From an uncultured Clostridium sp. (lineage in GTDB: Bacteria; Bacillota; Clostridia; TANB77; CAG-508), in contig CAMJCT010000009.1 in the NCBI GenBank assembly GCA_946404215.1, positions 1 through 54,910 of the forward strand: 54,910 nucleotides of DNA, written 5' to 3'. A program made the position numbers and the translations under genes. Below are positions 27,012 through 36,408 of the stretch, piece after piece. Position 1 is the stretch's first letter. Each line of letters starts with the position of its first letter. The notes below the pieces were generated by a model. The model did not search any database. It had not been told where the DNA came from and worked only from the letters and a program-made list of their open reading frames with translations.

Positions 27012-29020
27012 TTAAAACTTCACAAAAACTTTATTACCTTTATTTATCTTAATTCCCTCTGTTGGAGTTTGTTCTTTGATAATTGTATTTTCTTTATCTA
27101 TTGTTTCTTTGTTATCTTCTGTAAGTCCTTCAACACTTATTTCTAAGCCAGCATCTTTTAATACTTTTTCTGCTTCTTTTATTGATAATCCAGTTATATT
27201 TGGTACTACTACCTCTTCTATTACTTCTACCTCATCTTGATTTCCTTGATTAACTTCTAAATATGGCAATACTTCGCTAAATATTTGACCGTCCTACTGG
27301 TGCTGCAACACCACCTCCTTGGTGTCCTCCTTCTCCGAGTTGGATTATATAAAGTTACCAATACTACAACTTGTGGATTTTCTATAGGTGCAACTCCACA
27401 AAAAGACGTTACATATTTATTTGTATTTACTCCATCCTCTGATGTACCAGTTTTTCCTCCTATACGATATCCTTCAACCCTTGCATTTTTTCCAGTTCCT
27501 TCTGACACAACAGATTCCATCATGCTAAGCACCTTTTCAGATGTTTCTTTTGAAATTACTGTTCCTTTTGACTTTATTGGTATTTCTGTAACTTCATTAT
27601 TCTGACTATTTATTATTTTCTTTACAACTCTTGGCTGTATACTAGTTCCTCCATTTGCAACTGATGCGACTGCACTTACTAACTGTATAGGTGTTATTTC
27701 AAATCTCTGTCCAAAACTTATTGTAGCTAATTCAACAGGTCCAGCTTTTTCTTCTTTCAAAAAAATGCTATTTGCTTCGCCTGGTAAATCTATATCAGTT
27801 TTATACAGCAATCTAAATTTATTTAAATAAGAATAATATGTGTGTACACCCATTTTCTGTCCTAATCCAATAAATACAGGGTTACAGGAATTCATCAATG
27901 CCTGTCTTAAACTTTCTGAGCCATGAGGTCTATAATACCTCCAACATTTTATTCTTACACCGGCCACCTCTATACTTCCTGTACACGCAAACTGACCATT
28001 TTGATCAATATCTGTTACAATTCCCTCTTCCAACGCTGCTGAAGAAGTAATAATCTTAAACACCGATCCCGGTTCATATGTATCAGTTATTGCTCTATTT
28101 CTCCATACAGCCTGTAAATTTTTGGTTTTTTCGCTTTTCTCCATATTATCCCATATTTGCTTTAATTCATCTGTATATGCATCGTATGGTAGGTTCAAAT
28201 TATAACTCGGATATGTTGCCATTGCAAGTATATCTCCATTTTGTGGATTCATTATAACAACATTTCCACCGTCTGTACAAACATTGTCAATACAAGCTTC
28301 TTCTAAGTATTTTTCTGCAATGGATTGTATAGTAAAATCTATAGTAAGTACCAAGTCATTTCCATCTATTGCAGCGACATATATTTCTCCCTCATTTCCT
28401 ATTTCTCCACCCTTAGCATCTGCATGTCTTTGAATAGAACCTTGGCTTCCTCTAAGTTCTGCATCATATCGTGCTTCTATTCCATCTAATCCTTGGTTGT
28501 CACTCCCACAAAACCCTATAATTTGTGAAGCAAAATTACTATATGGATAATACCTTTTTGTATCCTCGTCAATATTAATACCTGTACATATATTATTAGA
28601 TTGCATCCATTCTCTTAATTGATCTGTTTTTTCTTTTTCAACCTTTTTTACTATAGTTTCAATTGAACTTCTTTTAGTAACTTTTTTTAGAACCTTTTCA
28701 TAATCCAATTCAAAAATATCGGACAGTATTTTTGAAACCTTCTCTTTATCTTCCTTTGCTATATTTCCAGGATTAACTGTTACTGTTTCTACTGTACTAC
28801 TAACAGCCAACTCTTTACTTTCTGTACTGTCCCATATAGTACCTCTCTTGGGACTAATGTTTCTATCCAATGTTTGCTGTTTATATGCTAAATAGGACAA
28901 TTCTCCTCCTTTTACAAATTGAATATATCCTATTCTAAAAATTAGACATATAACAATAGCAAATGCAATAAAAAGTACATTTCTCATTTTCTTTTTACTT
29001 GAAAGTTTCATTCCTAACAT
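27012..29020 (-). CDS. Penicillin-binding protein (FtsI/SpoVD type) with one PASTA domain, read through two +1 shifts
   Basis: Class B PBP (transpeptidase) of the dcw cluster. An N-terminal membrane helix (about 12-32), a PBP dimerisation domain, and the transpeptidase with SVFK, SCN and KTGT motifs (YEPGSVFKIITS, NSCNPVF, GGKTGTSEDG). Two +1 shifts at CGG codons (27337 and 27291) connect it to an ORF encoding PYLEVNQGNQDEVEV and a C-terminal PASTA domain. Total about 668 aa; frame 1 alone would end at 27257 in Arg/Cys junk. The second PBP in this window (33992-36298) aligns through the same stretch without any extra base. Start ATG has AGGAGG 7 nt upstream. Confidence 0.88.
27289..27291 (-). 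other. Recoding site: in-frame CGG, +1 shift to GGT (PBP site 2)
   Basis: In the frame set by site 1 the mRNA reads GTA GGA CGG TCA. Dropping the C gives GTA GGA GGT CAA ATA and enters the PASTA-encoding frame. The paralogue has GTT GGT CAA ATG here. It is the only one of the six sites where the resulting codon is GGT. Confidence 0.85.
27335..27337 (-). other. Recoding site: in-frame CGG, +1 shift to GGA (PBP site 1)
   Basis: In frame the mRNA reads CCA ACT CGG AGA. Dropping the C gives CCA ACT GGA GAA GGA GGA CAC CAA, the GEGGHQGG loop. The paralogue has PQGKNGHQGG, with GGG encoding the Gly at the equivalent position. Codon 562 of the gene. Confidence 0.85.
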
Positions 29021-29101
29021 AAAAAATCCTCCTAATTTATTTTATTAGGAAGATTCTTGTTTATTCAAAATATATTAACTTTAAATAATAACCACATGTA
29101 T

Positions 29102-29605
29102 TTATTTACCTAAAACTTTATCTAATATCTCTTCAAACCAACTTTTATCTTTTTCCATTATTACCTCTTCTGATGCAGATTCAACATAATCCTTTTTTGG
29201 TAATGTTATATATATTGTTTGATTAGTAGTTAATTTCTGCATACCCAACTTTTCTTTTGCTATTTTTTCAATATTATTTAAATTCAAGCTATTTTCAATA
29301 CCTACTTTTAACTGCTCGTTTTCCTTTTCAACAGTAGATAATTCCCTTTTTAAATTTTGTACTTCATTAAATTTTTCATTTATTTGGGAGTTTCTGTAAC
29401 TTATTGTCAAAAGTATTATAAATATTCCAATAACACAAATTGTTGCATTTTTTCTAGTCTTTTTTTGTTCTTTGGACATAACTACATCTTTTTTTGGTAG
29501 TTCTTTTACAACTTTAATTTTAGTATTTTTCTTTTGTTTTCTTTTTCTCACATCTGGTTCAAGCTTCCTTGGGCTTGTTTCAAATTGATATCCTGCTCTT
29601 GGCAT
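29102..29605 (-). CDS. ftsL: FtsL/DivIC-like septum formation protein
   Basis: A 167-aa bitopic protein between rsmH and the PBP gene, the normal ftsL position. A basic cytoplasmic N-terminus (about 1-57) is followed by one membrane helix (about 58-76) and a coiled coil (NEKFNEVQNLKRELSTVEKE). This layout fits FtsL, which complexes with DivIB/DivIC and recruits FtsW and PBP. Sequence is weakly conserved in the family, so the call rests on architecture and synteny. AGGAGG is 9 nt before the ATG. Confidence 0.82.
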   Translation of the reverse strand: MPRAGYQFETSPRKLEPDVRKRKQKKNTKIKVVKELPKKDVVMSKEQKKTRKNATICVIGIFIILLTISYRNSQINEKFNEVQNLKRELSTVEKENEQLKVGIENSLNLNNIEKIAKEKLGMQKLTTNQTIYITLPKKDYVESASEEVIMEKDKSWFEEILDKVLGK

Positions 29606-29644
29606 AAGTTACTCACCTCCTTATTCTTTTGCATTTTTTAAAAT

Positions 29645-30574
29645 TTATATTTTTTCAAATATTCTAAGCTTAGCACTCTTACTTCTGCTATTTTCTTCTT
29701 GTTCCTCTTTTGTTGCTACAATAGGTTTATTATTAACTATCCTTCCTAATGTTTTTGCTCCACAAACACAATAAGGTAAATCACTAGGGCATATACATTT
29801 TCCTCTAGCTTCCATATATGCATTTTTTACTGCTCTATCTTCTAAAGAATGAAATGTTATAATGCATAATCTTCCTTTTTCGTTTAAACACTCTATACAA
29901 TCTTTAACTGTATTAAATAAAGGTTTTATTTCATTATTTACTTCAATCCTAATTGCTTGAAATGTTCTTTTTGCAGGATGTCCACTATTTTGCAAAGACT
30001 TTGGAATAGATTTTTCAATTAATTCCACCAATTCTTTTGTTGTTTGTATAGGTTTTTTTTCTCTTTCTATGCAAATATTTTTTGCTATTTGCCTAGAAAA
30101 CCTTTCTTCCCCATATTCATATATAATATCTGCCAGTCTTTGTTGCTCATATGTATTTACTACTTCTTCTGCAGTCAACTTTTGGGATTTATCCATTCTC
30201 ATGTCCAATTTGTTTTCTCCCAAATAACTAAATCCCCTATTTCTTTGATCAAGCTGATATGAAGACACTCCTAGGTCTAATAAAATCCCATCTACTTTTT
30301 GAATCTTTAGATTTTCTAAAATTTTTTTAATGTTGTCATGATTATCATGTACATATATTACATTAGAAAAATCCTTTAATTTTTGTTTTGCCGCCTCTAA
30401 AGCTTCTTCGTCTCTGTCTATACCAATTAAGCATCCATTATTTGATAATCTTTTTAATATTTCTAAACTATGCCCTGCTCCACCTAAAGTTCCATCCACA
30501 TAAATTCCATTAGATTTTATATTTAAACCTTCTATACACTCGGTTAGCATTACTGGCTTGTGCTTAAATTCCAA
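29645..30574 (-). CDS. rsmH: 16S rRNA m4C1402 methyltransferase RsmH (MraW)
   Basis: RsmH methylates C1402 of 16S rRNA with SAM. Visible: VMLTECIEGL, the SAM loop VDGTLGGAGHS, GIDRDEEAL, DGILLDLGVSSYQLD and HPAKRTFQAIRIEVNNE. The frame has an ATG at 30598, but TTG at 30574 follows GAGG by 6 nt and gives the typical family start MEFKHKPVML, so a 309-aa product is preferred. It follows mraZ after a long A-rich leader. Confidence 0.93.
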   Translation of the reverse strand: MEFKHKPVMLTECIEGLNIKSNGIYVDGTLGGAGHSLEILKRLSNNGCLIGIDRDEEALEAAKQKLKDFSNVIYVHDNHDNIKKILENLKIQKVDGILLDLGVSSYQLDQRNRGFSYLGENKLDMRMDKSQKLTAEEVVNTYEQQRLADIIYEYGEERFSRQIAKNICIEREKKPIQTTKELVELIEKSIPKSLQNSGHPAKRTFQAIRIEVNNEIKPLFNTVKDCIECLNEKGRLCIITFHSLEDRAVKNAYMEARGKCICPSDLPYCVCGAKTLGRIVNNKPIVATKEEQEENSRSKSAKLRIFEKI

Positions 30575-30613
30575 TTTACACCTCAATAAATTCGTCATAA
30601 TTTGATACTCAAA

Positions 30614-30640
30614 CAGCTGGTAATATATAACTACCAGCTG
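30614..30640 (-). other. Hairpin between mraZ and rsmH
   Basis: CAGCTGGTA pairs with TACCAGCTG in the spacer upstream of the rsmH start codon; on the minus strand it is followed by only TTTGAG, so a terminator is uncertain. It could be an attenuator or an RNase processing site. Confidence 0.4.
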
Positions 30641-30654
30641 CCTTTATCTTCTAT

Positions 30655-30930
30655 GTATTTTTTTCTTTTGGTTTTCTAAAATTCTTATGTAAAGATTATC
30701 TTATGTTTTAACATTGTTTTAACTTTAGTACCTAAAAATTAATCTTAAAGTATCCTATTTTTTACTTATAAAACTTTATCTTTAGTACCCTATAAATCTT
30801 TAGCATTTTCTTCATTAGTTTTTCAAAATAAAATCATTTGTATTTTTATCTTTTGTACTTTTATCTTTTTGTTTTTTCTTATGTATATTTATCTTTTGTA
30901 TTTTTTTCTTTTGTTTTTTATATAAACTTT
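30655..30930 (-). repeat. Low-complexity A-rich mraZ-rsmH leader
   Basis: This part of a roughly 300-bp untranslated stretch is strongly pyrimidine-rich on the plus strand (A-rich in the mRNA) and repeats a unit close to TACAAAAGATAAA several times in 30830-30905. No gene was seen. It may be a long 5' leader for rsmH or simply slippage-expanded spacer. Confidence 0.45.
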
Positions 30931-30936
30931 TTCAAG

Positions 30937-31362
30937 TTATATACCCAACATTGTCATGTTATCTGCAATCTCATCTGCTGAAATGTTTTCATCACAACTT
31001 TGCCACGTTTGTTTATTCCATATTTCTAATCTAGTCCCTACACCTATTATTACTGCTTCTTTTTCCAAATTAGCAACATTTCTTAAATTACCTGGTATTA
31101 AAAATCTTCCCTGTTTATCAAGTTCACATTCTGTTGCTCCTGATAAGAAAAATCTTACAAAGTTTCTAGCATTTTTATCTGAAAGAGGTAATGCCTTTAG
31201 TTTAGTTTCGAAATTTAACCACTCATTTTGTGAAAACGCAAATAAACATCCATCTAATCCTTTAGTTACAATGAATTTTTCCCCCATGTCTTGTCTTAAT
31301 TTAGCAGGCATAATCAATCTGCCTTTAACATCTAAAGAATGCTCATATTCACCTATTAGCAA
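30937..31362 (-). CDS. mraZ: Transcriptional regulator MraZ
   Basis: MraZ, first gene of dcw clusters, is an AbrB-like DNA-binding protein forming ring oligomers that bind repeats upstream of its own operon. The 141-aa protein has two SpoVT/AbrB-like repeats ([13 protein letters not shown] and [13 protein letters not shown]). The start appears to be TTG at 31362 with an AGGTGA site 7 nt upstream. Directly upstream are four 10-bp-spaced operator repeats (see that entry) and a promoter. Confidence 0.95.
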   Translation of the reverse strand: MLIGEYEHSLDVKGRLIMPAKLRQDMGEKFIVTKGLDGCLFAFSQNEWLNFETKLKALPLSDKNARNFVRFFLSGATECELDKQGRFLIPGNLRNVANLEKEAVIIGVGTRLEIWNKQTWQSCDENISADEIADNMTMLGI

Positions 31363-31380
31363 TTAAATCTCACCTCTTTT

Positions 31381-31419
31381 CACTTTCCACCACTTTGTAC
31401 CACTTTTCTCCACTTCACT
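31381..31419 (-). promoter_or_regulatory. MraZ operator: four 10-bp-spaced repeats
   Basis: The plus strand shows CACTTTCCAC, CACTTTGTAC, CACTTTTCTC and CACTTCACTT in tandem, that is AAAGTG repeated on the minus strand every 10 bp. This is the spacing of MraZ-binding repeats and the AAAGTG core seen in mollicute mraZ regions. It lies right after the -10 box, so bound MraZ would block transcription of its own operon. Confidence 0.8.
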
Positions 31420-31422
31420 TAA

Positions 31423-31451
31423 ATTGTAATATAACATTTTATATTTTGCAA
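31423..31451 (-). promoter_or_regulatory. Promoter of mraZ
   Basis: TTGCAA (31451-31446) and TACAAT (31428-31423) on the minus strand are separated by 17 bp. The transcript would begin around 31416, within the first operator repeat. Confidence 0.65.
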
Positions 31452-31605
31452 GTATTTTTTTAATTTTTTTTATTTTTTTGTTGCTACTCTGAAAACTAAA
31501 ATTTTTTTTGTACTGATTAATGCGATTACTATATAAATATATAGTAATCACATCAAATTAAAACTTATATCTTTACTTCTAAATAGTTTTCCTAGTATCA
31601 GTTCG

Positions 31606-31634
31606 TTTAATTTTTATTTTCAAGTTGCTATACT
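31606..31634 (+). promoter_or_regulatory. Candidate promoter of the XRE regulator gene
   Basis: TATACT at 31629-31634 has a TGC extended -10 directly before it, and TTTAAT lies 17 bp upstream as a weak -35. Distance to the AGGAGG of the XRE gene is about 17 nt. Confidence 0.45.
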
Positions 31635-31663
31635 TTTTTTAATAATATCTAGGAGGAAACTTT

Positions 31664-32041
31664 ATGAATAATAAAGAAAAATTGTTAAGAATACACATAG
31701 GTAAAAAGATTAAAATAGCCAGAACTCATGCTTCCTTCACTCAAGAACAGTTAGCTGAAAAGCTTTCCTTATCCCCAAGATATATAAGCCAATTAGAAAG
31801 AGGCATAGCGTTTGGCAGTGCCACAACTATAACCAATATTTGCAAAGCATTAAATATAAATTCTGACTTTTTATTCAATGACTTAATAAAACACGATACT
31901 CCTCTATTAGAGCAAATTGAAGATACAAAATTTTTAGAAAACTATTTAAAGTTAACCGATTATAATAAAACAATTGCAAATTCTATTATAAATGAATTAT
32001 TAAAAATACAAAATGATCCTAAATATTTAGAAAACGAATAA
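31664..32041 (+). CDS. XRE-family transcriptional regulator
   Basis: A 125-aa protein with an N-terminal Cro/C1-type helix-turn-helix (GKKIKIARTHASFTQEQLA to RYISQLERG, residues about 10-65) and a short helical C-terminal part. AGGAGG precedes the ATG by 8 nt. It is isolated on the plus strand between mraZ and the sortase gene and could be a housekeeping-type HTH regulator; its targets are unknown. Confidence 0.88.
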   Translation: MNNKEKLLRIHIGKKIKIARTHASFTQEQLAEKLSLSPRYISQLERGIAFGSATTITNICKALNINSDFLFNDLIKHDTPLLEQIEDTKFLENYLKLTDYNKTIANSIINELLKIQNDPKYLENE

Positions 32042-32055
32042 TTTTTATAAATAAA

Positions 32056-32096
32056 AAAAACAATATGCATTTTTTTATATACATATTGTTTTTTAT
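32056..32096. terminator. Bidirectional terminator between XRE gene and sortase
   Basis: AACAATATG pairs with CATATTGTT, flanked by an A run on one side and TTTTTTATTTA on the other, between convergent genes. Confidence 0.8.
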
Positions 32097-32864
32097 TTAT
32101 TTTATTTCTCTACCCTTTATTATAACTCTATACTTACTGTCATTTGTACACGTTATTAATGTTACTTCTCTCTGCCCATTTGTAAGTTGTGTAGTACATG
32201 TTACATCTGTTGGCTCAACCTGATATTTATTATAAACTCTATATTCTATAGTCTTTCCAGACAAATCTGTTATCTGAATTATATCACCTATATCTAATGT
32301 TGGTACTTTACTAAAGAACAACGAATTTCTATAATTATGACCAACTACGCAAAAATTACCAACTTCATTTGGATCTGGTCCCCAAAACTTAGTCGGAGAA
32401 ATTTTTAATAATGCTTCTGTTTCTTCTGCAGAATCACTCTCTCCATCTAAAATAGGATAACTTAAGTTGATTTTTGGAATATCTATGGTCGCTATTGTTG
32501 AATATCTATATCCATCCTTTGTAGATTGTACATTTGAATTAGTATTTTTTTCCTGTTGTGCATTTTTATTTTTACTATCATCACTAACTATATTATCAGA
32601 ACTATCTTCACTATTATCATTTAAAATAACTACTAATATATCCTTTTTAGCAACTGTTGTATCTTCTTCTGGAATATCCATATTAGACATTATTTCTTTA
32701 GACATTTTTTCTTCTTCAGTTCTTGCATACTCGGAATACACACATACAGAAATTAAAATAAACAACAAAAAAACAGATAAAAAGAAATCAAATTTATAGA
32801 TTTTCTTTTTTCTTTTCAACTCAGGCGTTATATATAGTTTTTCAGTAACTAAAATCTGATTCAT
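32097..32864 (-). CDS. Sortase
   Basis: A 255-aa membrane-anchored sortase: a membrane helix at about 25-44, an Asp/Asn/Ser-rich linker, then the sortase barrel. The catalytic His is in VVGHNYRN, the Cys in VTLITCTND and the Arg in YRVIIKGR, all present and in order. The class is probably D or a related type, since it is short, has an N-terminal anchor and the GHNY box. It joins surface proteins to the wall; no LPXTG-type substrate was seen in this window. The neighbouring convergent gene is an XRE regulator. Confidence 0.88.
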   Translation of the reverse strand: MNQILVTEKLYITPELKRKKKIYKFDFFLSVFLLFILISVCVYSEYARTEEEKMSKEIMSNMDIPEEDTTVAKKDILVVILNDNSEDSSDNIVSDDSKNKNAQQEKNTNSNVQSTKDGYRYSTIATIDIPKINLSYPILDGESDSAEETEALLKISPTKFWGPDPNEVGNFCVVGHNYRNSLFFSKVPTLDIGDIIQITDLSGKTIEYRVYNKYQVEPTDVTCTTQLTNGQREVTLITCTNDSKYRVIIKGREIK

Positions 32865-32946
32865 TTAAATCTCCCTTATTTATTAAACTTCTATTTTTAT
32901 TATAACATTATTTTTTAAAAAAAGAAATATTATTTTAAACGAAATA

Positions 32947-33804
32947 TTATAATACTTCATTTAAGATATTAGCATAATCTTGTAATGATAAATTTTCTGG
33001 CCTTATATTAATCTCTAATCCAAGTTTATTTAGTACTCTTATCCCCTGCTCTTTTGTTTTAAAAATTCCAGAATTACTTAATGCATTTAATAACGTTTTT
33101 CTTCTTTGCATAAATGCACTTTTTATAATGTTAAACAAAGCTTTCTCATCCTTAACATCAACTGGTGCTTTATTTCTAATAGTTAATTTTATAACTTTTG
33201 AAGTTACTTCAGGCTCTGGTATAAAAGAATAATTTGGAACCTCCATAATTCCAATAGATTCAGCATAATAATAAACACTATAAGTAATAGCTCCAGCATC
33301 TTTATCTCCCGGATTTGCTATTAAACGATTGGCTACCTCTTTTTGTATCATTACTGTTATACTTTCCAACTCTAACTTTTCTTCTAATAGTTTCATAATA
33401 ATTGGAGTTGTTATGTAATATGGTAAATTAGCAACAATTCTTATATTTTGTATCTGGCTAGTTTCTTTTTCTTTTTCAATCAATTCTTTTAGGTCTACTT
33501 TTAAAACATCTCCATTAATAACTGAAAAATTATCATATAATTTAAATCTGTCATTTAGTATTTTTACCATTCTACTATCTAATTCAACACAAATAACTTT
33601 ACCTGCTTTCTGCAGCAACTCCTTTGTTAAAGTTCCTAGACCTGGTCCTATTTCAATAACTAGATCTTTTTTGTCTATGTTACTGCATTCAACTATTGTA
33701 TCTATAACTTCTTCATTTATCAAAAAATTCTGTCCTAGTGATTTATTAGCTTTTATATTATACTTAGCTAAAATATACCTGGTTTCTTCTCTTATAGAAC
33801 TCAT
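32947..33804 (-). CDS. rsmA: 16S rRNA dimethyladenosine transferase RsmA/KsgA
   Basis: RsmA dimethylates two adenines of helix 45 of 16S rRNA. The 285-aa protein has the SAM-binding motif IEIGPGLGTLTKELL, the VCVELDSRM acidic motif, and the catalytic NLPYYITTPI motif, plus the C-terminal RRKTLLNALSN segment. All typical motifs are intact. A small independent gene with no obvious operon partners. Confidence 0.95.
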   Translation of the reverse strand: MSSIREETRYILAKYNIKANKSLGQNFLINEEVIDTIVECSNIDKKDLVIEIGPGLGTLTKELLQKAGKVICVELDSRMVKILNDRFKLYDNFSVINGDVLKVDLKELIEKEKETSQIQNIRIVANLPYYITTPIIMKLLEEKLELESITVMIQKEVANRLIANPGDKDAGAITYSVYYYAESIGIMEVPNYSFIPEPEVTSKVIKLTIRNKAPVDVKDEKALFNIIKSAFMQRRKTLLNALSNSGIFKTKEQGIRVLNKLGLEINIRPENLSLQDYANILNEVL

Positions 33805-33926
33805 ATTACTAATTCCTTTATTTTTTCAAAAATGATTATGATGCAATTTACAGCCATTTTTAATTTCATTTGGTCAGCAATAAATTGCAACATAATTATA
33901 TATTATTTTCTACATTTTTTCAAGTT

Positions 33927-33956
33927 TTGTTGATTTTTATATACTTTTAATATAAA
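33927..33956 (+). promoter_or_regulatory. Candidate promoter of the second PBP gene
   Basis: TTGTTG at 33927-33932 and TATAAA at 33951-33956 are spaced 18 bp apart; the alternative TTGATT/TAAAAT pair fits 17 bp. Either lies about 35 nt from the AGAGGTG ribosome binding site. Confidence 0.45.
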
Positions 33957-33991
33957 ATATATTTATTAAATTAAACAAAAGAGGTGCATAA

Positions 33992-36298
33992 ATGAAAAAC
34001 AATAAAAAGACAAAAACTTCTAAAAAGAATAATTTAAATAGCAAGAAGTCAAGCAATGTTGTAAAAATGCAAACAGATTTTGTTTCAAAAAACTTTATTT
34101 ATACAAAAAAAATAAAAATCACCTTATTTTTAATACTAATTGTATTAATACTTTTAATTATAAGAATAGGATTTTTACAATTTGTACAAGGTAACTTCTT
34201 AAAGGAAATGGCATATAAACAGCAAACTATAAATCAAATACTTAGTCCAAAAAGAGGAAATATATATGATTCAACTGGTAAAGCATTAGCAATAAGTGCA
34301 CAAGTTGATACAATTACAATTAACCCAAACAAAATTATTAAAAGCAATGATATAGACACAAAAGACTATAAAGAAAAAGTTGCAAGAGCGTTATCAGATA
34401 TTTTTGAACTAGACTATGAAGAAACTTTAGAAAAAGTAAATAGTACATCGCAAGTTGAAACTATAGCAAAAAAAGTCGAGAAAGAAACTGTTGATAAATT
34501 AAAAACTTGGATGAAGGACAATAAAATTTCAATAGGTATAAATATAGATGAGGATACCAAAAGATACTACCCTTATTCAACTGTTGCTTCTAATGTAATT
34601 GGTTTTTGTGGAAATGATAACCAAGGCTTAAGCGGTATAGAATGCAAATGGGATTCAATTTTAACTGGTACTCCAGGAAAAATAGTCAGTTCTAAAGGTA
34701 GTGATCAAAAAGAAATACCAAATGCAGAAGAAACATACATATCTGCCGAAAATGGAAGTGATTTAATACTCACAATAGATTTAAACATTCAAACAATTTT
34801 AGAAAAATATCTAAAACAAGCCGTAACCGATAATAGTTGTTCTAGAGGTGGAAATGTTATTGCTATGAACCCTAAAAATGGGAATATATTAGGAATGGCA
34901 TGTTATCCCGATTATGATCTAAATTCACCTTATACCCCAAACAGTGCATTGTCCCCAACATATAATTCCCTTTCTTCTGAAGAAAAAGGTGAAGCACTAT
35001 ATAAAATGTGGTCAAACAAATCTGTATTAGAAACATATGAACCTGGTTCAACATTTAAGGTTATTACTGCTGCTGTTGCACTTGAGGAAAATATAACAAC
35101 CACTGACAGAGCAGGAGACTTTTATTGTACAGGTTATGAAAAAGTTGAAGATAGAGATATTGCTTGTTGGAGAAGTTATAACCCTCATGGAGTTCAAACT
35201 CTACGAGAAGCCCTATGTAACTCATGTAACCCTGCTTTTATACAATTAGGAAGAAGAATAACAGCTCCAACCTTATATAAATATTATGACGCTTTTGGAC
35301 TATTTAATTCTACAAATTCTGGTCTATATGGTGAACAGAGCAGTATTTTTCAAAAATTAAGTGACGTTGGACCTGTAGAACTAGCAACTATGTCATTTGG
35401 TCAAAGATTAAACATTACACCACTTCAAATGGCAACTGCAATATCATGTATAGCAAATGATGGAATTCTAATGAAACCTAGAATTGTAAAAGAAATTACA
35501 AATACTGATACAGGCACAACAAATGAAATTCAACCAACCCAAGTAAGACAAGTTATTTCTAAGCAAACTTCTGAACAAGTAAAATCAATGATGGAATCTG
35601 TAGTTACAAAAGGTACCGGTAAAAATGCAGCCGTAGCAGGTTATTCTATTGGTGGAAAGACTGGAACTTCTGAACCAACTGAAGCAAATTCTCACGAAGG
35701 ATATGTAGCTTCATATGTTGCTATTTCTCCTGTAGAAGATACTCAAATTGTTTTATTACTTACTTTATATGACCCACAAGGGAAAAATGGACATCAAGGT
35801 GGTACAATTGCTGGTCCAGTAGTTGGTCAAATGCTTTCAGAAATCCTACCTTACTTAGGAATACCATCAGATGAAAGTTCTTCAAGTAGTACAAATTCAA
35901 GTAATTTAATAACAATTCCTGACGTAAGAAATAAGACAGTAGCTGAAGCAGAGAAAGCACTAAAGGATGCTGGATTTACAACTAAAACTTATATTAGCGG
36001 AGACGCAAATAGTACTCTAGTAAAAAATCAAAATCCTAAACCAGGCAATTCTGTTCCTAAAAATTCTATAATAGTTTTATATGGTGAAGGAAATGATATA
36101 TCAACTTCTGTAACAGTTCCTGACTTAAAAGGTTTAAATGCATCACAAGCAATCGAATTACTAAAATCTCACAACTTAAATATAAATATTGAGGGTTCTG
36201 GCATAGTTACTACCCAAGATTATTTAAAAGATGAACAAGTTCCAGAAGGCACCATCGTAAAAGTAAAATTAAAACCTACATTAAAAGATGCTCATTAA
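33992..36298 (+). CDS. Penicillin-binding protein (class B, SpoVD/PBP2B-like) with two PASTA domains
   Basis: A 768-aa transpeptidase: basic Lys-rich N-terminus, membrane helix about 44-64, PBP dimerisation domain, transpeptidase with STFK (YEPGSTFKVI), SCN (NSCNPAF) and KTGT (GGKTGTSEP), then two PASTA domains (from about 650, starting IPDVRNKTVAEAE and VPDLKGLNASQAI). It is a close paralogue of the dcw PBP (for example KQQT, PKRGNIYDSTG) but contains no frameshift; its DPQGKNGHQGG and VVGQMLSEILPYL segments give the unshifted counterpart of the two recoding sites. Either it or the dcw copy may serve sporulation and the other division. Confidence 0.93.
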   Translation: MKNNKKTKTSKKNNLNSKKSSNVVKMQTDFVSKNFIYTKKIKITLFLILIVLILLIIRIGFLQFVQGNFLKEMAYKQQTINQILSPKRGNIYDSTGKALAISAQVDTITINPNKIIKSNDIDTKDYKEKVARALSDIFELDYEETLEKVNSTSQVETIAKKVEKETVDKLKTWMKDNKISIGINIDEDTKRYYPYSTVASNVIGFCGNDNQGLSGIECKWDSILTGTPGKIVSSKGSDQKEIPNAEETYISAENGSDLILTIDLNIQTILEKYLKQAVTDNSCSRGGNVIAMNPKNGNILGMACYPDYDLNSPYTPNSALSPTYNSLSSEEKGEALYKMWSNKSVLETYEPGSTFKVITAAVALEENITTTDRAGDFYCTGYEKVEDRDIACWRSYNPHGVQTLREALCNSCNPAFIQLGRRITAPTLYKYYDAFGLFNSTNSGLYGEQSSIFQKLSDVGPVELATMSFGQRLNITPLQMATAISCIANDGILMKPRIVKEITNTDTGTTNEIQPTQVRQVISKQTSEQVKSMMESVVTKGTGKNAAVAGYSIGGKTGTSEPTEANSHEGYVASYVAISPVEDTQIVLLLTLYDPQGKNGHQGGTIAGPVVGQMLSEILPYLGIPSDESSSSSTNSSNLITIPDVRNKTVAEAEKALKDAGFTTKTYISGDANSTLVKNQNPKPGNSVPKNSIIVLYGEGNDISTSVTVPDLKGLNASQAIELLKSHNLNINIEGSGIVTTQDYLKDEQVPEGTIVKVKLKPTLKDAH

Positions 36299-36305
36299 TA
36301 AAAAA

Positions 36306-36338
36306 AATATAAGATATTAATTTATCTTATATTTTTTT
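36306..36338 (+). terminator. Terminator of the second PBP gene
   Basis: AATATAAGAT pairs with ATCTTATATT around a TTAATTT-type loop and is followed by TTTTTGTTC, directly after the stop codon. Confidence 0.75.
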
Positions 36339-36408
36339 GTTCTATAAAAATATTGAAACATATTTTTATAACCTTTACATTTATTATAGAGACTTTTTCT
36401 TCTAAATA

